Source of the DNA: Planctomycetia bacterium
GTDB lineage: Bacteria; Planctomycetota; Planctomycetia; Pirellulales; Thermoguttaceae
NCBI GenBank assembly: GCA_030539295.1
Contig: JAUNSJ010000003.1
Location: 1-64,000, forward strand
Direction: 5' to 3'
Length of the DNA: 64,000 nucleotides
Shown here: positions 45,439 to 54,500 of the stretch, piece by piece
Numbering within the stretch: position 1 is the first letter of the stretch
Layout of the letters: every line of letters starts with the position of its first letter
Notes under the pieces: generated by a model
What the model was told of the DNA's origin: nothing
What the model saw: only the letters and a program-made list of their open reading frames with translations
Database searches by the model: none
Translations under genes and position numbers: made by a program

Positions 45439-46437
45439 TCAGGAACGCGAGCAGTCGGGGTCGTATTTTTTCAGCAGGTCGCTGACGACAGCCTGGAACT
45501 CGTCGCGGAACGATTGCGGTTCGAGGACTTCAACGTCGTTGCCGAACCCCAGGAGCCAGTGAATGAGAGCTTTCCCGCCTTCCGCTTCCATGACAACGTC
45601 GAGGGACCCGTCGCGTCGGGTCGTCATTTTTTTAAAGGAATCCCAGGCCATTTCGCGAATCTGAGTCGCAACCTTCTTCTTGAACCGAACGAGAATGGAA
45701 ACGGCGCCTTGCTCACTAATAAAAGGACAAAACGCTTTGGCCAGGTACTGTTTGATATTGAACGTCGTTGGTACAGCGAACTTTTCATCGGTTCGCTCGG
45801 TCCCCTTGAGTCGGTTAATCTTCCAAAATCGCATCTGTTCGTCTTTACAAGACCATCCGACAACGTAGAGAGCCCCTTGAAAGTAAACGAAATTATACGG
45901 GTGAATGGAATAACTCTTAACGCGTTTTGACGAAAGCGACCTATATTGAATTCTGACAACCGCATGATCTTCCATACATGCCAGAATCGTATCAATCTCG
46001 TGCTTAAAAGAGGAGTAGTCGGACCCGCTCCGATTGAGCTGGTAGAACAGAGGCGAAACACGTTCAGCGTACTCAACGACCGAAGGGCGAAGAACTTTCT
46101 TAATCTTGGCAAAGCCGGTCTGCATTGCATCCCAGAAATAGGTCCCTTGAAGTGGGAACATTAGATGACGACCGACATACATGGCAAAAAGTTCGTCGAA
46201 AGTAAGACTCAAAGGGAAAATTCCCTGAAAGAAGTCGTAACGGTAGCGACGCTGGTGCGATTGCGGGAGAATATCCTCATAAAAAGAAAAGGGAATCGAC
46301 CGCAATAGATTCAGGTCGCGCCGAATCGTCTTGACGGAGACGTTAAATTTCTGCGAAAGTTCGGCAAGAGTCGCACCGTCCTCACTGCCTGCTATGTACT
46401 GGAGTAGACGCCACTGACGTTTGAACGCGGAATTCAT
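45439..46437 (-). CDS. WYL-domain transcriptional regulator
   Basis: 332 residues. An N-terminal HTH_11-type winged helix (LLQYIAGSEDGATLAELSQKF, then VSVKTIRRDLNLL) is followed by a WYL domain with YSIHPYNFVYFQGALYVVGW and a C-terminal extension. WYL regulators often sense nucleotides or other ligands and control phage-defence or stress genes. The ATG at 46437 has GAGGAG 8 bases upstream; longer in-frame starts run into the promoter and are rejected. It lies 259 bases upstream of the autotransporter on the same strand, and a perfect palindrome lies next to its own promoter. Confidence 0.88.
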   Translation of the reverse strand: MNSAFKRQWRLLQYIAGSEDGATLAELSQKFNVSVKTIRRDLNLLRSIPFSFYEDILPQSHQRRYRYDFFQGIFPLSLTFDELFAMYVGRHLMFPLQGTYFWDAMQTGFAKIKKVLRPSVVEYAERVSPLFYQLNRSGSDYSSFKHEIDTILACMEDHAVVRIQYRSLSSKRVKSYSIHPYNFVYFQGALYVVGWSCKDEQMRFWKINRLKGTERTDEKFAVPTTFNIKQYLAKAFCPFISEQGAVSILVRFKKKVATQIREMAWDSFKKMTTRRDGSLDVVMEAEGGKALIHWLLGFGNDVEVLEPQSFRDEFQAVVSDLLKKYDPDCSRS

Positions 46438-46562
46438 AGCTTCGTCTCCTCGACCCATTTCGCTTAGTTCTTGCTGACCGCTCACGATTTGCTCCTTTTT
46501 TTGCCCGGTTTGGTGGTGGGTAAATTCCGCCTCTGGCCGGCCCGTGCGGAATTCACACACAA

Positions 46563-46591
46563 AGCTTACCCACAAAAAACCAATTTGTCAA
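46563..46591 (-). promoter_or_regulatory. Promoter of the WYL regulator
   Basis: On the minus strand TTGACA (46586-46591), 17 bases, TAAGCT (46563-46568). The -35 box is exact. The leader is about 120 bases. Confidence 0.65.
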
Positions 46592-46599
46592 GAAACAGT

Positions 46600-46616
46600 G
46601 GGACACTATGTGTCCC
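46600..46616. promoter_or_regulatory. Perfect palindromic operator candidate
   Basis: GGGACACTATGTGTCCC is a perfect inverted repeat (7-bp arms, 3-base centre) lying 8 bases upstream of the -35 box of the WYL gene. It is not part of the repeat families nearby. It would suit binding of a dimeric regulator, most simply the WYL protein itself. Confidence 0.6.
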
Positions 46617-46680
46617 TGCTTGATATTTTCGTGAAATTTTTCACGAGATTTTCAAAATACGAGTTCCGGGGCTGTCGGGG

Positions 46681-46910
46681 AGGGCCTGCTCGCAGGGCCC
46701 GACCCAGCAACGACGAAAACGGAATCCCATCTCCCCCGATGTGCAACCGATTCGCCATTTACCCCTCATCGCCATTTCGCGGCGGCCTGTAAGGGAGGGC
46801 CTGCTGGCAGGGCCCGACCCAGCAACGACGAAAACGGAATCCCATCTCCGCCAAGGTGCAACGGATTTGCCATTTACCCATCATCGCCATTCCGCGGCGC
46901 CCTGTAAGGG
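46681..46910 (+). repeat. Tandem pair of 115-base repeats
   Basis: Unit 1 (46681-46795) and unit 2 (46796-46910) begin AGGGCCTGCT, share CAGGGCCCGACCCAGCAACG, ACGAAAACGGAATCCCATCT and a GCCATTTACCC block, and end CGGCG[GC]CCTGTAA. They differ at scattered bases. Unit 2 runs into the composite repeat. A diverged unit is at 30916, and an inverted related unit at about 47252-47370. Confidence 0.85.
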
Positions 46911-47263
46911 CAGCACAGGCCGGTCACCTCCGAACCCGGGCACGGCCCACCTCCGCGTCCCCCTGCGTTCCCTGCGCGCTAAAAAATAATCCGTCAATTG
47001 GAGAGGGCATTTGAGACCGGGTACTGTATTTGTAACCTGTGCTATATTCAGGATTTATATATCACGCAGAGTTCGCGGAGGAGCGCAGAGGTCTGCTTCA
47101 AAATCGGTTGCGCTGACGCGTGGGAGCGACTGGTCGTGGGAACCTGTTTGTGCTGCCCTTACAGGGCGATTTTCATTTTCTACCGCAAACCCGGGGCGCC
47201 GGTCGCTGCGCTCCCTTGCCCCGGGCTATGATGTGCTGGCCTTACAGGCCGCCGGTGAATGGC
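46898..47263 (+). repeat. Composite noncoding repeat, inverted copy of 1-468
   Basis: Same order of blocks as 1-468 read on the opposite strand. It carries a single CCCTTACAGGG box at 47149-47168 and the GGCCTTACAGGCC box at 47229-47252, and lacks the extra module. Long stretches match with scattered base changes. No gene is supported. Confidence 0.85.
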
Positions 47264-47388
47264 GATGCTGGGTAAATGGCGAATCCAACGCAGATTGGCT
47301 GGGCTTCCGTTTTCGTTGTTGCTGGTTCCCGACCTGCAAGCAGTCGGGAACGCGAGCAGGCCCTCCCGACCTGTAAGCAGTCGGGAAC
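47264..47388 (+). repeat. Repeat tail with two REP-like palindromes
   Basis: An AAATGGCGAATCC / TTCCGTTTTCGTTGTTGC block, inverted relative to the 115-base units, then a full palindrome at 47324-47350 and a partial one at 47363-47388. Confidence 0.75.
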
Positions 47389-47528
47389 GTGAGCAGTGGT
47401 GAACGCCCCCCTACCGCAATCCGAAAAAAGGGGTATACTTAGAGATTGACTATGCTGGAGGGGTTATCCCCTGTAAGAAACATTACTGCCACCGTAAACC
47501 AAAGACCAAATGAGATAAGGAAACCAAG

Positions 47529-48284
47529 ATGAGACGTCTTTTGATTGCTGGTAATTGGAAAATGAACATGAAACTTGAATCCGCCAAAGAGCTGGCCCAA
47601 GGGCTGAAAGAGGCTGCAAAAGACGTGAGCGAAGTCGATATAGCGATATGCCCGCCGAGTCTCTATGTTGAGCCTGTAGGCCAGGTTGTGGCTGGTTCTA
47701 ATATTGGTCTTGGCGCCCAGAACGGGTACTTTGAGAAAGCGGGCGCCTTTACGGGCGAACTGGAAATGGCCATGCTGACCGACGTCGGGTGCCAATATGT
47801 GATTCTGGGGCACAGCGAGCGTCGTCATATTATGGGCGAGTCGAGCGAACTGGTCAACCAGAAGGTGCGGGCCGCGCTGGCCGCTGGTCTGACCCCGATT
47901 GTGTGCGTAGGCGAACTCCTTTCGGAACGGGAATCGGGTGTAACTAATGACGTAAACCGTCGCCAGTTCGATGGTTCCTTCTCCGGCGTCTCGGCCGAGG
48001 ATATGAAGAAGTGCGTTATTGCCTATGAGCCGGTCTGGGCTATTGGTACCGGTAAGGTGGCCACCCCGGAACAGGCACAGGAAGTACACGAGTTCCTTCG
48101 CGGGCTCATTGCCGACCGCTATGGTCAGGAAGTGGCCGACGTCGTGCGTATTCAGTACGGAGGAAGCGTCAAGGCCGGTAACGCCAAGGAACTTCTGTCG
48201 AAGCCCGATATCGACGGTGCCCTCGTCGGCGGGGCCTCTCTTAAGGTTGATGCCTTTATGGGTATCATAAACGCTGTTCGTTAA
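47529..48284 (+). CDS. tpiA: Triosephosphate isomerase
   Basis: 251 residues, interconverting dihydroxyacetone phosphate and glyceraldehyde 3-phosphate in glycolysis. Contains GNWKMN with the catalytic Lys, GHSERR with the His, and AYEPVWAIGTGKVATPEQ with the catalytic Glu, followed by the phosphate loop VQYGGSVKAGN-like IQYGGSVKAGN. The family length is about 250. AAGGAAA precedes the ATG. It is first of a run tpiA-secG-yicC, a common planctomycete order. A hairpin separates it from secG, which may uncouple their levels. Cytoplasmic. Confidence 0.98.
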   Translation: MRRLLIAGNWKMNMKLESAKELAQGLKEAAKDVSEVDIAICPPSLYVEPVGQVVAGSNIGLGAQNGYFEKAGAFTGELEMAMLTDVGCQYVILGHSERRHIMGESSELVNQKVRAALAAGLTPIVCVGELLSERESGVTNDVNRRQFDGSFSGVSAEDMKKCVIAYEPVWAIGTGKVATPEQAQEVHEFLRGLIADRYGQEVADVVRIQYGGSVKAGNAKELLSKPDIDGALVGGASLKVDAFMGIINAVR

Positions 48285-48304
48285 TTTCGATTGAGTAAAC
48301 TGCG

Positions 48305-48331
48305 TTCCTCGCCGTCGGCGACGGTGAGGAA
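48305..48331 (+). terminator. Hairpin between tpiA and secG
   Basis: TTCCTCGCCGTC (48305-48316) pairs with GACGGTGAGGAA (48320-48331) over 12 bp with one G-U around a 3-base loop. No T-run follows, so this may be an attenuating or mRNA-protecting hairpin, not a full terminator. Confidence 0.55.
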
Positions 48332-48435
48332 ACAGTCGACAGGAAGGTAGCAGCGGCGCTGGGTACAGGTTCCTAAATGAGTCGCAAGCCTCCTTTTATA
48401 TTACACAACTCCAGAACAACAAGGAAATAAAAAAG

Positions 48436-48960
48436 ATGGTGTTTTTACTACACTCCCTGTTTTTCCTCTTTATGGCACTGCTTTGCCTGTTCCTCATTCT
48501 GATCGTCTTGATCCAGCGAGGCAAAGGCGGCGGTCTGGTGGGCGCTTTTGGCGGAATGGGCGGTAATAGTGCCTTTGGTACCAAGCCGAGTGACGTATTT
48601 CTCCGGATAACCGTTGTTGCGGCCATTGTATGGTTTGTCGCCTGTATTGGTGGTCAGCATTTGCTTAAGATGCATGCCGGTGGTCCTGCCCTGGTCGAGG
48701 GAAAACGAACCGTGCAAGCGACTGCCGCTCCGACAGCCGAGGGCACGCCTGCGGAAGCCGCTCCGGCCACGGAAGCAGCTCCGGTAACTGACGCCGCCCC
48801 GTTCGAGGCCGCTCCGGCAACGGATGCCGCGCCCGCCACAGAGTCCGCACCTGCCGCCGCGCCGACTGATGCCCCGGCCACAGAGGCCGCTCCTGCTGAC
48901 GCCGCTCCTGCCGACGCTGCTCCGGCTGCGGATACGCCTGCGGAACCGGCTGCTCCCTGA
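48436..48960 (+). CDS. secG: Preprotein translocase subunit SecG
   Basis: 174 residues. The first about 75 residues are a normal SecG: two membrane helices around [33 protein letters not shown]. SecG aids SecYE in protein export. The remaining about 90 residues are a low-complexity tail of Ala, Pro, Thr and Glu ([11 protein letters not shown] units), absent from typical SecG but seen in planctomycetes. The repeats make it a likely site of length variation. AAGGAA lies upstream of the ATG. It is followed by yicC 30 bases later. Confidence 0.92.
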   Translation: MVFLLHSLFFLFMALLCLFLILIVLIQRGKGGGLVGAFGGMGGNSAFGTKPSDVFLRITVVAAIVWFVACIGGQHLLKMHAGGPALVEGKRTVQATAAPTAEGTPAEAAPATEAAPVTDAAPFEAAPATDAAPATESAPAAAPTDAPATEAAPADAAPADAAPAADTPAEPAAP

Positions 48961-48990
48961 CCTGTTTGACGCATTGAGTGAGGTGTTCCC

Positions 48991-49893
48991 GTGCTACTGA
49001 GTATGACAGGATATGGGTCGGCTCATACCGAGTCCGATGGCATTTGTATACATTCCGAGATCAAGGCGATCAATAACCGGTTTTTAAAGACTTCAGTGCG
49101 TGTACCGGATATTTTTACCTGCTTTGAGCAAGGAATTGAGGAAATCCTACGCACGCGGATTGCCCGGGGGTCCGTTACGGTAAATTTACGTATCGAATCC
49201 TCTGCTTTCACGGGCGGCAGTCAGGTCAACCCCCGCGTTCTGGCAAGCTATGTGAATCAGGCGGTGCAGTTCTGGCAGGGCCTGTCAGACGAGGAACGAG
49301 CCATTCTGGCCAAACCTTCGCTTAGCGACTTATTAAAACTGCCGGGTGTCCTGGAAGAGACCATGTGCCTGGACGAAGAGGCGAAACAGACGGTCTGGGA
49401 ACAGGTTAAGGACAATCTGATTCGAGCCATAGCGGACTTGAACGAAATGCGGCGCCGGGAAGGGGCCGCTATGCAAGACGACTTAACTGCCAATGTCGAT
49501 CGCTTGGTGGACTTTGTGGACCACGTTGAAAGCTTGGCGCCGGGCGTCATACAGCGGTATCGATCACACCTGACAGAATCGGTGGGTCAGGCTATGAAAG
49601 ATCGCAACCTGCCCTTTACGGCGGCGGACCTGGTACGCGAAGTTGCCCTGTTTACCGATCGTGCGGACATATCCGAGGAGACGAACCGGTTGCGTTCGCA
49701 TTTAAGCCAGTTTCGGGACGCCTTAACCGAGACAACGCCTTGCGGCAAGCGTCTCGACTTCCTCACGCAGGAGATGTTTCGTGAAGTCAATACAATGGGT
49801 TCGAAGGCGAATTCCCCAGCCGTTACGCGTGCGGTCGTGGAGATGAAGTCGATTATCGAGCGGCTGCGCGAAATGGTGCAAAACGTGGAATAG
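48991..49893 (+). CDS. yicC: YicC family endoribonuclease
   Basis: 300 residues. Starts at a GTG preceded by GAGGTG. The opening LLSMTGYGSA and the closing MGSKANSPAVTRAVVEMKSIIERLREMVQNVE (shown here for position only as the conserved C-terminal region) are typical of the YicC/YloC family, with a DUF1732 C-terminal half. E. coli YicC cleaves small RNAs such as RyhB. Between secG and gmk, as in many bacteria. Cytoplasmic. Confidence 0.94.
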   Translation: MLLSMTGYGSAHTESDGICIHSEIKAINNRFLKTSVRVPDIFTCFEQGIEEILRTRIARGSVTVNLRIESSAFTGGSQVNPRVLASYVNQAVQFWQGLSDEERAILAKPSLSDLLKLPGVLEETMCLDEEAKQTVWEQVKDNLIRAIADLNEMRRREGAAMQDDLTANVDRLVDFVDHVESLAPGVIQRYRSHLTESVGQAMKDRNLPFTAADLVREVALFTDRADISEETNRLRSHLSQFRDALTETTPCGKRLDFLTQEMFREVNTMGSKANSPAVTRAVVEMKSIIERLREMVQNVE

Positions 49894-50009
49894 AAACGGG
49901 AAACAGGGGAGCAGATTCCCTTGTGGCCAGTTGTCGGACGCTGAACAGGGTCGAATTAAGGGCGAAACAAAAACGGATTAAGGGCGGACCAAGGGCGGAC
50001 AGGAAAAAG

Positions 50010-50579
50010 ATGCAGGATAAAGGGAAAGTCATCATCGTATCCGGCCCGTCGGGGGTCGGTAAAGGGACTCTGTTGCGTGAGCTTTTTGCGTGCAAAGAGT
50101 TTCCGCTGGTTATGAGTGTCTCTGCGACGACGCGTTCTCCCCGGCCAGGCGAACGAAATGGCGTCGACTACGACTTCCTGACAACGGAGGAGTTTGAACG
50201 TTGTTTGCAGGAAGGTCTGTTCCTGGAACACTTTAAAGTCTTTGGTGGTGCCCATTACGGGACGTTAAAAGAGAAAGTGAGTCAGGCCTTGGCGCAGGGG
50301 CAGTGGATTGTCCTGGAGATTGACGTAAAGGGCGCCCGAGAGGTACTCAAAAGCTATCCCGAGGCCTTGACCTTTTTTATCATGCCGCCTGATGAAAAGA
50401 CCTTGCTCGAACGGCTCCTGCATCGTGGAACCGAGACGGCGGAAAGTCGGGCAAAGAGAATTAAGACGGCGCAGCTCGAAATGGAGCAGCGTGGCCTTTA
50501 CCAACATATTATCGTTAACGACAACCTGCAGGACGCCGTTAACGAACTCATTGAAACGTTACGGAAGGAGAAATCATGA
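50010..50579 (+). CDS. gmk: Guanylate kinase
   Basis: 190 residues, phosphorylating GMP to GDP with ATP. The P-loop VSGPSGVGKGT is at about 8-20, then SVSATTRSPRPGERNGVDY, the GMP-binding region, and a C-terminal NDNLQDAVNEL. AGGA is 5 bases before the ATG at 50010. An upstream in-frame start would add a basic tail with no family support. Overlaps rpoZ by ATGA, so translation is coupled. Cytoplasmic. Confidence 0.97.
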   Translation: MQDKGKVIIVSGPSGVGKGTLLRELFACKEFPLVMSVSATTRSPRPGERNGVDYDFLTTEEFERCLQEGLFLEHFKVFGGAHYGTLKEKVSQALAQGQWIVLEIDVKGAREVLKSYPEALTFFIMPPDEKTLLERLLHRGTETAESRAKRIKTAQLEMEQRGLYQHIIVNDNLQDAVNELIETLRKEKS

Positions 50580-50839
50580 TTGACGAGCTTCGAGACGAGA
50601 AACTGATTGAAAAAGTCGGTGGCCGTTTTAAACTGTCCACGCTGGTCCAAAAGCGACTGGTCTATCTCAATAAAGGGGTCCATTCTTTTGTCGAAACCGA
50701 TAAGAAGGACAAGCTCCTGGTGGTTATACAGGAAATCATGGAAGACAAGATTTACCTGGATGAGGCAGGCAATGTCTGCGCTAAGGATGAGGCCGGGAAC
50801 GATCTGGGGCCGGTCGAATTTACCTATAATTCCCTTTAA
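50576..50839 (+). CDS. rpoZ: DNA-directed RNA polymerase omega subunit
   Basis: 87 residues. FKLSTLVQKRLVYLNKG matches the conserved omega N-terminal helix that contacts the beta' subunit. The C-terminus is acidic. The place between gmk and coaC is the classic one for rpoZ. The start overlaps the gmk stop codon in ATGA. Omega is a chaperone-like small subunit of RNA polymerase. Divergent in sequence, so the call depends partly on context. Confidence 0.82.
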   Translation: MIDELRDEKLIEKVGGRFKLSTLVQKRLVYLNKGVHSFVETDKKDKLLVVIQEIMEDKIYLDEAGNVCAKDEAGNDLGPVEFTYNSL

Positions 50840-50859
50840 TAAGAGGGACGACCAAGTCC

Positions 50860-51402
50860 ATGACAGGCAGCAAGGACAAAGAGATACTCATTGGAGTGAC
50901 GGGCGGTATTGCTGCCTATAAGGTGGCGACGCTGGTGAGTCTGCTGAAGCGTCACGGGCTGGGTGTCTCGGTTATGATGACCGAAAGTGCAATGCAACTT
51001 GTTTCGCCGCAAACGTTTAGTGCGTTATCAGGTCGTCCGGTGCGTAGTTCCTTGTGGGACCGGGCCAGTGCCCATCCCCATATAGACCTTGCTCGAGTGG
51101 CTGACTTGTTGTGCATTGCCCCTGCAACGGCGAACATCATGGCAAAGTCGGCACACGGGTTGGCAGACGACCTGGTCAGTACGACGATTCTGGCGTTCGA
51201 CGGGCCGATTATTATGGCGCCGGCCATGAATCGAGTCATGTGGGAGAAACCTGCGACGCAGCGTAATTGCGAGCAGCTGCGAAACGACGGCATTGAGTTG
51301 ATTGGGCCGGAGTCGGGGCATCTTTCGTGCGGTGAGTCCGGTGCCGGTCGCATGGTTGAGCCGGAAACCCTGTTCGAAGCCATTATGTCGCGGCTCTCCT
51401 GA
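50860..51402 (+). CDS. coaC: Phosphopantothenoylcysteine decarboxylase (CoaC domain only)
   Basis: 180 residues, a flavoprotein of the coenzyme A pathway. Shows GVTGGIAAYKVATLV, the HIDLARVADLLCIAPATAN region with the catalytic His, the PAMNRVMWEKPATQRN motif and GHLSCGESGAGRM with the catalytic Cys. In most bacteria this domain is fused to CoaB (synthetase) as CoaBC of about 400 residues; here only the decarboxylase is present, so CoaB must be encoded elsewhere. Binding site is weak (GAGGG far upstream). Last gene of the gmk operon. Confidence 0.93.
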   Translation: MTGSKDKEILIGVTGGIAAYKVATLVSLLKRHGLGVSVMMTESAMQLVSPQTFSALSGRPVRSSLWDRASAHPHIDLARVADLLCIAPATANIMAKSAHGLADDLVSTTILAFDGPIIMAPAMNRVMWEKPATQRNCEQLRNDGIELIGPESGHLSCGESGAGRMVEPETLFEAIMSRLS

Positions 51403-51572
51403 TTCCAGAGTTTTTTTGCTTTGCATGTCCCGTGAGCGGCGGGGCCTTGGTCTCTTATGCTCTGCAACAGACCTACTGACATTGTTTCGCCCGGGTCTGG
51501 CGGTGGAGAAACAGATATCGGAACGACATTCCCCGAATTGATTTTCATTGTCAGGAAAGGAAGACCATTCTC

Positions 51573-54500
51573 ATGGCGATCAACGACAATTTGACCGACC
51601 CTCTGGAAGATGATTTGGAAGAGGATATCTTTGAGGAGGACGAGTTCGAGGAGGAAGAGGAACCTTCGGCTGATGTTGCGCCCGCGGCGTCTGGAGCGAC
51701 CGATGATGTTCCCTTTACCCATCTGCATGTCCATTCTCATTACTCCTTGCTCGACGGTGCGGGGAAAATTGATGCGCTTATTAAGCACGCTAAAGAGCTT
51801 GGCATGACCGCACTGGCGCTGACTGACCATGGCAATCTCTACGGAACACTTGAATTTTACCAGAAATGCCTGAAAGAAGGAATCAAACCGATCTTGGGGT
51901 ATGAGGCGTATATGGCCCCGCGGAGTCGCTTTGAAAAGGCGGCTACCGGTGGCCGACGCGAAAGCAACTATCACCTCACCCTTCTGGCCATGAACAATAC
52001 GGGTTTCCACAATCTGCTCGTGCTCTCTTCGCTGGCCTATATAGAAGGGTACTATTACCGTCCGCGGATCGACAAGGAACTCCTGGAAAAATATAATGAG
52101 GGTCTAATTTGCCTTTCCGGGTGCGTTTCGGGCGAATTTTCCAAGCTGCTTGTTAATGGCAACGGTTCAGCCGCATCCATCGAACAGGCAACTTCGGTTG
52201 CAAAATGGTTCAAGAATCTCTTTGGCGACCGCTACTATATAGAGCTGCAGGACCATGGTCTGGAGATTCAGCGTCTGCCGATTCAGCTCGGTCCGAAAAT
52301 TGCGAAAGAGCTTAATATTCCAACGGTTGCGACGAACGACGTGCATTACGTTCGTCGGGAAGATGCCGATGCCCAGGATATTCTTCTTTGTATAAATACG
52401 AAGAAATATCGCACGGACCAGGATCGTATGCGTATGGACAGCGACCAGTTTTATCTCCGCAGTGGTCGCGAGATGCTCGCTGCCATGCCGAACCATGCCG
52501 ACGCAATCGCGCGCAGTATGGAAATCGTTGACCGCTGCCAGGTGGACCTCGTTCTGGGTAAGCGTTTCTTTCCGAAGTTCGTTCCGCCGGACAACAAGAC
52601 GTCGGAAGAATATCTGCGAGAACTCTGTTTGGCAGGGCTGAAAAAGCGTTATGCCAATAACCCCAAGCGACTCAAAGACGGCGAGCTTGTCCCGGACGTT
52701 ATGGCGCGACTTGAGCGTGAGCTATCGGTCATTAACAAGCTGGGCTTCGCCAACTACTTCCTGATCGTCTGGGATTTCGGGCGGGAAGCGGAAAAACGAG
52801 GGATTTTCCGGTCTGCTCGTGGTAGTGGCGTTGGCGCACTGGTCTGTTACGCATTGCGTCTGTCTTACGTTTGCCCGTTGGAATATGATTTACTCTTTGA
52901 GCGGTTCCTCGACGAAAATCGGCTCGAAGCGCCTGATATCGATATTGACTTTGAACAGGCGCGTCGTGGTGAAATTCTCGATTACGTTAAAGAGAAATAT
53001 GGGGAGAATAACGTTGCCCAGATAGGTACGTTCGGAACACTCGCGCCAAAGGCGGCCATAAACGACGTCGGTCGTGCCTTGAGTATCCCGGTCCCAAGCG
53101 TCAAGGAAATCGCTGATATGATTCCGAATACGCCGAAGATAACGCTCAAAAAAGCCTTTGAGCAGAATCCGGACCTCGGCAAGAGAGACCAGTCGAGTCC
53201 CGACTGCCACGAACTGTTCCTCTTTGCCAAGCAGGTCGAGGGACTTGCCAAGTCGGCCGGAACTCATGCCTGTGCCGTCGTTATTTCCGATCATCCGCTC
53301 ACCGACTTCGTACCTCTGCAGCGTGTCCAGGGTAAAGACGATATTGTCACGCAATGGGCATCGGCGGACGTCGAGAGCGCCGGCCTGCTCAAGATGGACT
53401 TCCTCGGACTTCGCAATCTTTCCATTTTAACCGATACAATCGACCTCATCGAAGAGACAACCGGCAAACGAATCGACCCGTTCCTGCTCCCAGTGGACGA
53501 TAAAGAGACCTTTGACCTCCTCTGTCGCGGGGAAACGAAAGGCGTCTTCCAGTTGGAAGGAGGAGGAATTCGCGAGTTCCTCATGCGCATGGAGCCGTCC
53601 GATTTTCGCGATATAATCGCATCGCTGGCACTGTATCGGCCAGGTCCGCTCGGCGGTAAGGTTGACCGCGACTATATCGATATCAAACACGGTCGGAAAC
53701 AGGCAACTTATATCCACCCCGTGATGGAGGAAGTCCTTGCCGAAACCTACGGGTTAATGGTCTATCAGGAACAGATTATGCGTATACTCAACCGACTGGG
53801 GAAAATCCCGCTCGCCGACGCATATACCTGTATTAAAGCGATAAGTAAAAAGAAAGAAGACAAGATTGCGAAATACCACGTTGATTTCGTTCAAGGGGCA
53901 CTGGAGAACGGACTCGAAGAAAAACAGGCGGAAGATATTTTCGCCTTAATTATTAATTTCGCGCAATATGGATTTAATAAATCACATTCGACCGCCTACG
54001 CCATGATCGCCTATATAACGGCGTATCTTAAAACGCACTATCCGGCCGAATTCATGGCCGCATTGCTTCGTGGCGATATCAACAAGAGGAACTTTACGAA
54101 AAAAGATTCCACCGTAGAACATCTGGAAGACTGTGAGCAGATGGGCATAGAAGTGCTGCCCCCGAACGTAAACGAGTCGTGCGGCGCTTACATGGTGCGT
54201 GATAATAAGATTACTTTTGGCCTGAACGCGGTTAAGAATTGCGGGGTGGACGCCACAGCCGAAATCGTCCGAAGTCGAGATAAGGACGGCCCTTTTAAAG
54301 ATATCTTCGACTTCTACGAGCGGGTCGACCTGAGACTTGTGACGCGCTCGACCGTGGAAGCGCTCGTAAAATGCGGGGCCTTCGACTGCTTCGGCGTGCG
54401 ACGTGCCCAGCTCATGCAGGTCCTCGACCGCGCTTGTAAACAGGCACAGTCGGCCAATGCCGACCGCGCTAAAGGGCAAAAAAGCCTCTTTGAACTACTT

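Larger units (their letters stand above)
46617..47528. other. Repeat-rich intergenic region
   Basis: About 900 bases without a gene. After an AT-rich 60 bases come two 115-base direct repeats, the long composite repeat, two REP-like palindromes and finally a TATACT box at 47434 that may be the tpiA -10, with no clear -35. Confidence 0.7.

Noticed and set aside
46681-46910. Possible CRISPR array from direct repeats
   Set aside because: Only two 115-base units with no short spacers; no cas genes in the window.
50952-52010. 352-codon minus-strand frame across coaC and dnaE
   Set aside because: It crosses two clearly coding plus-strand genes and shows no family features.
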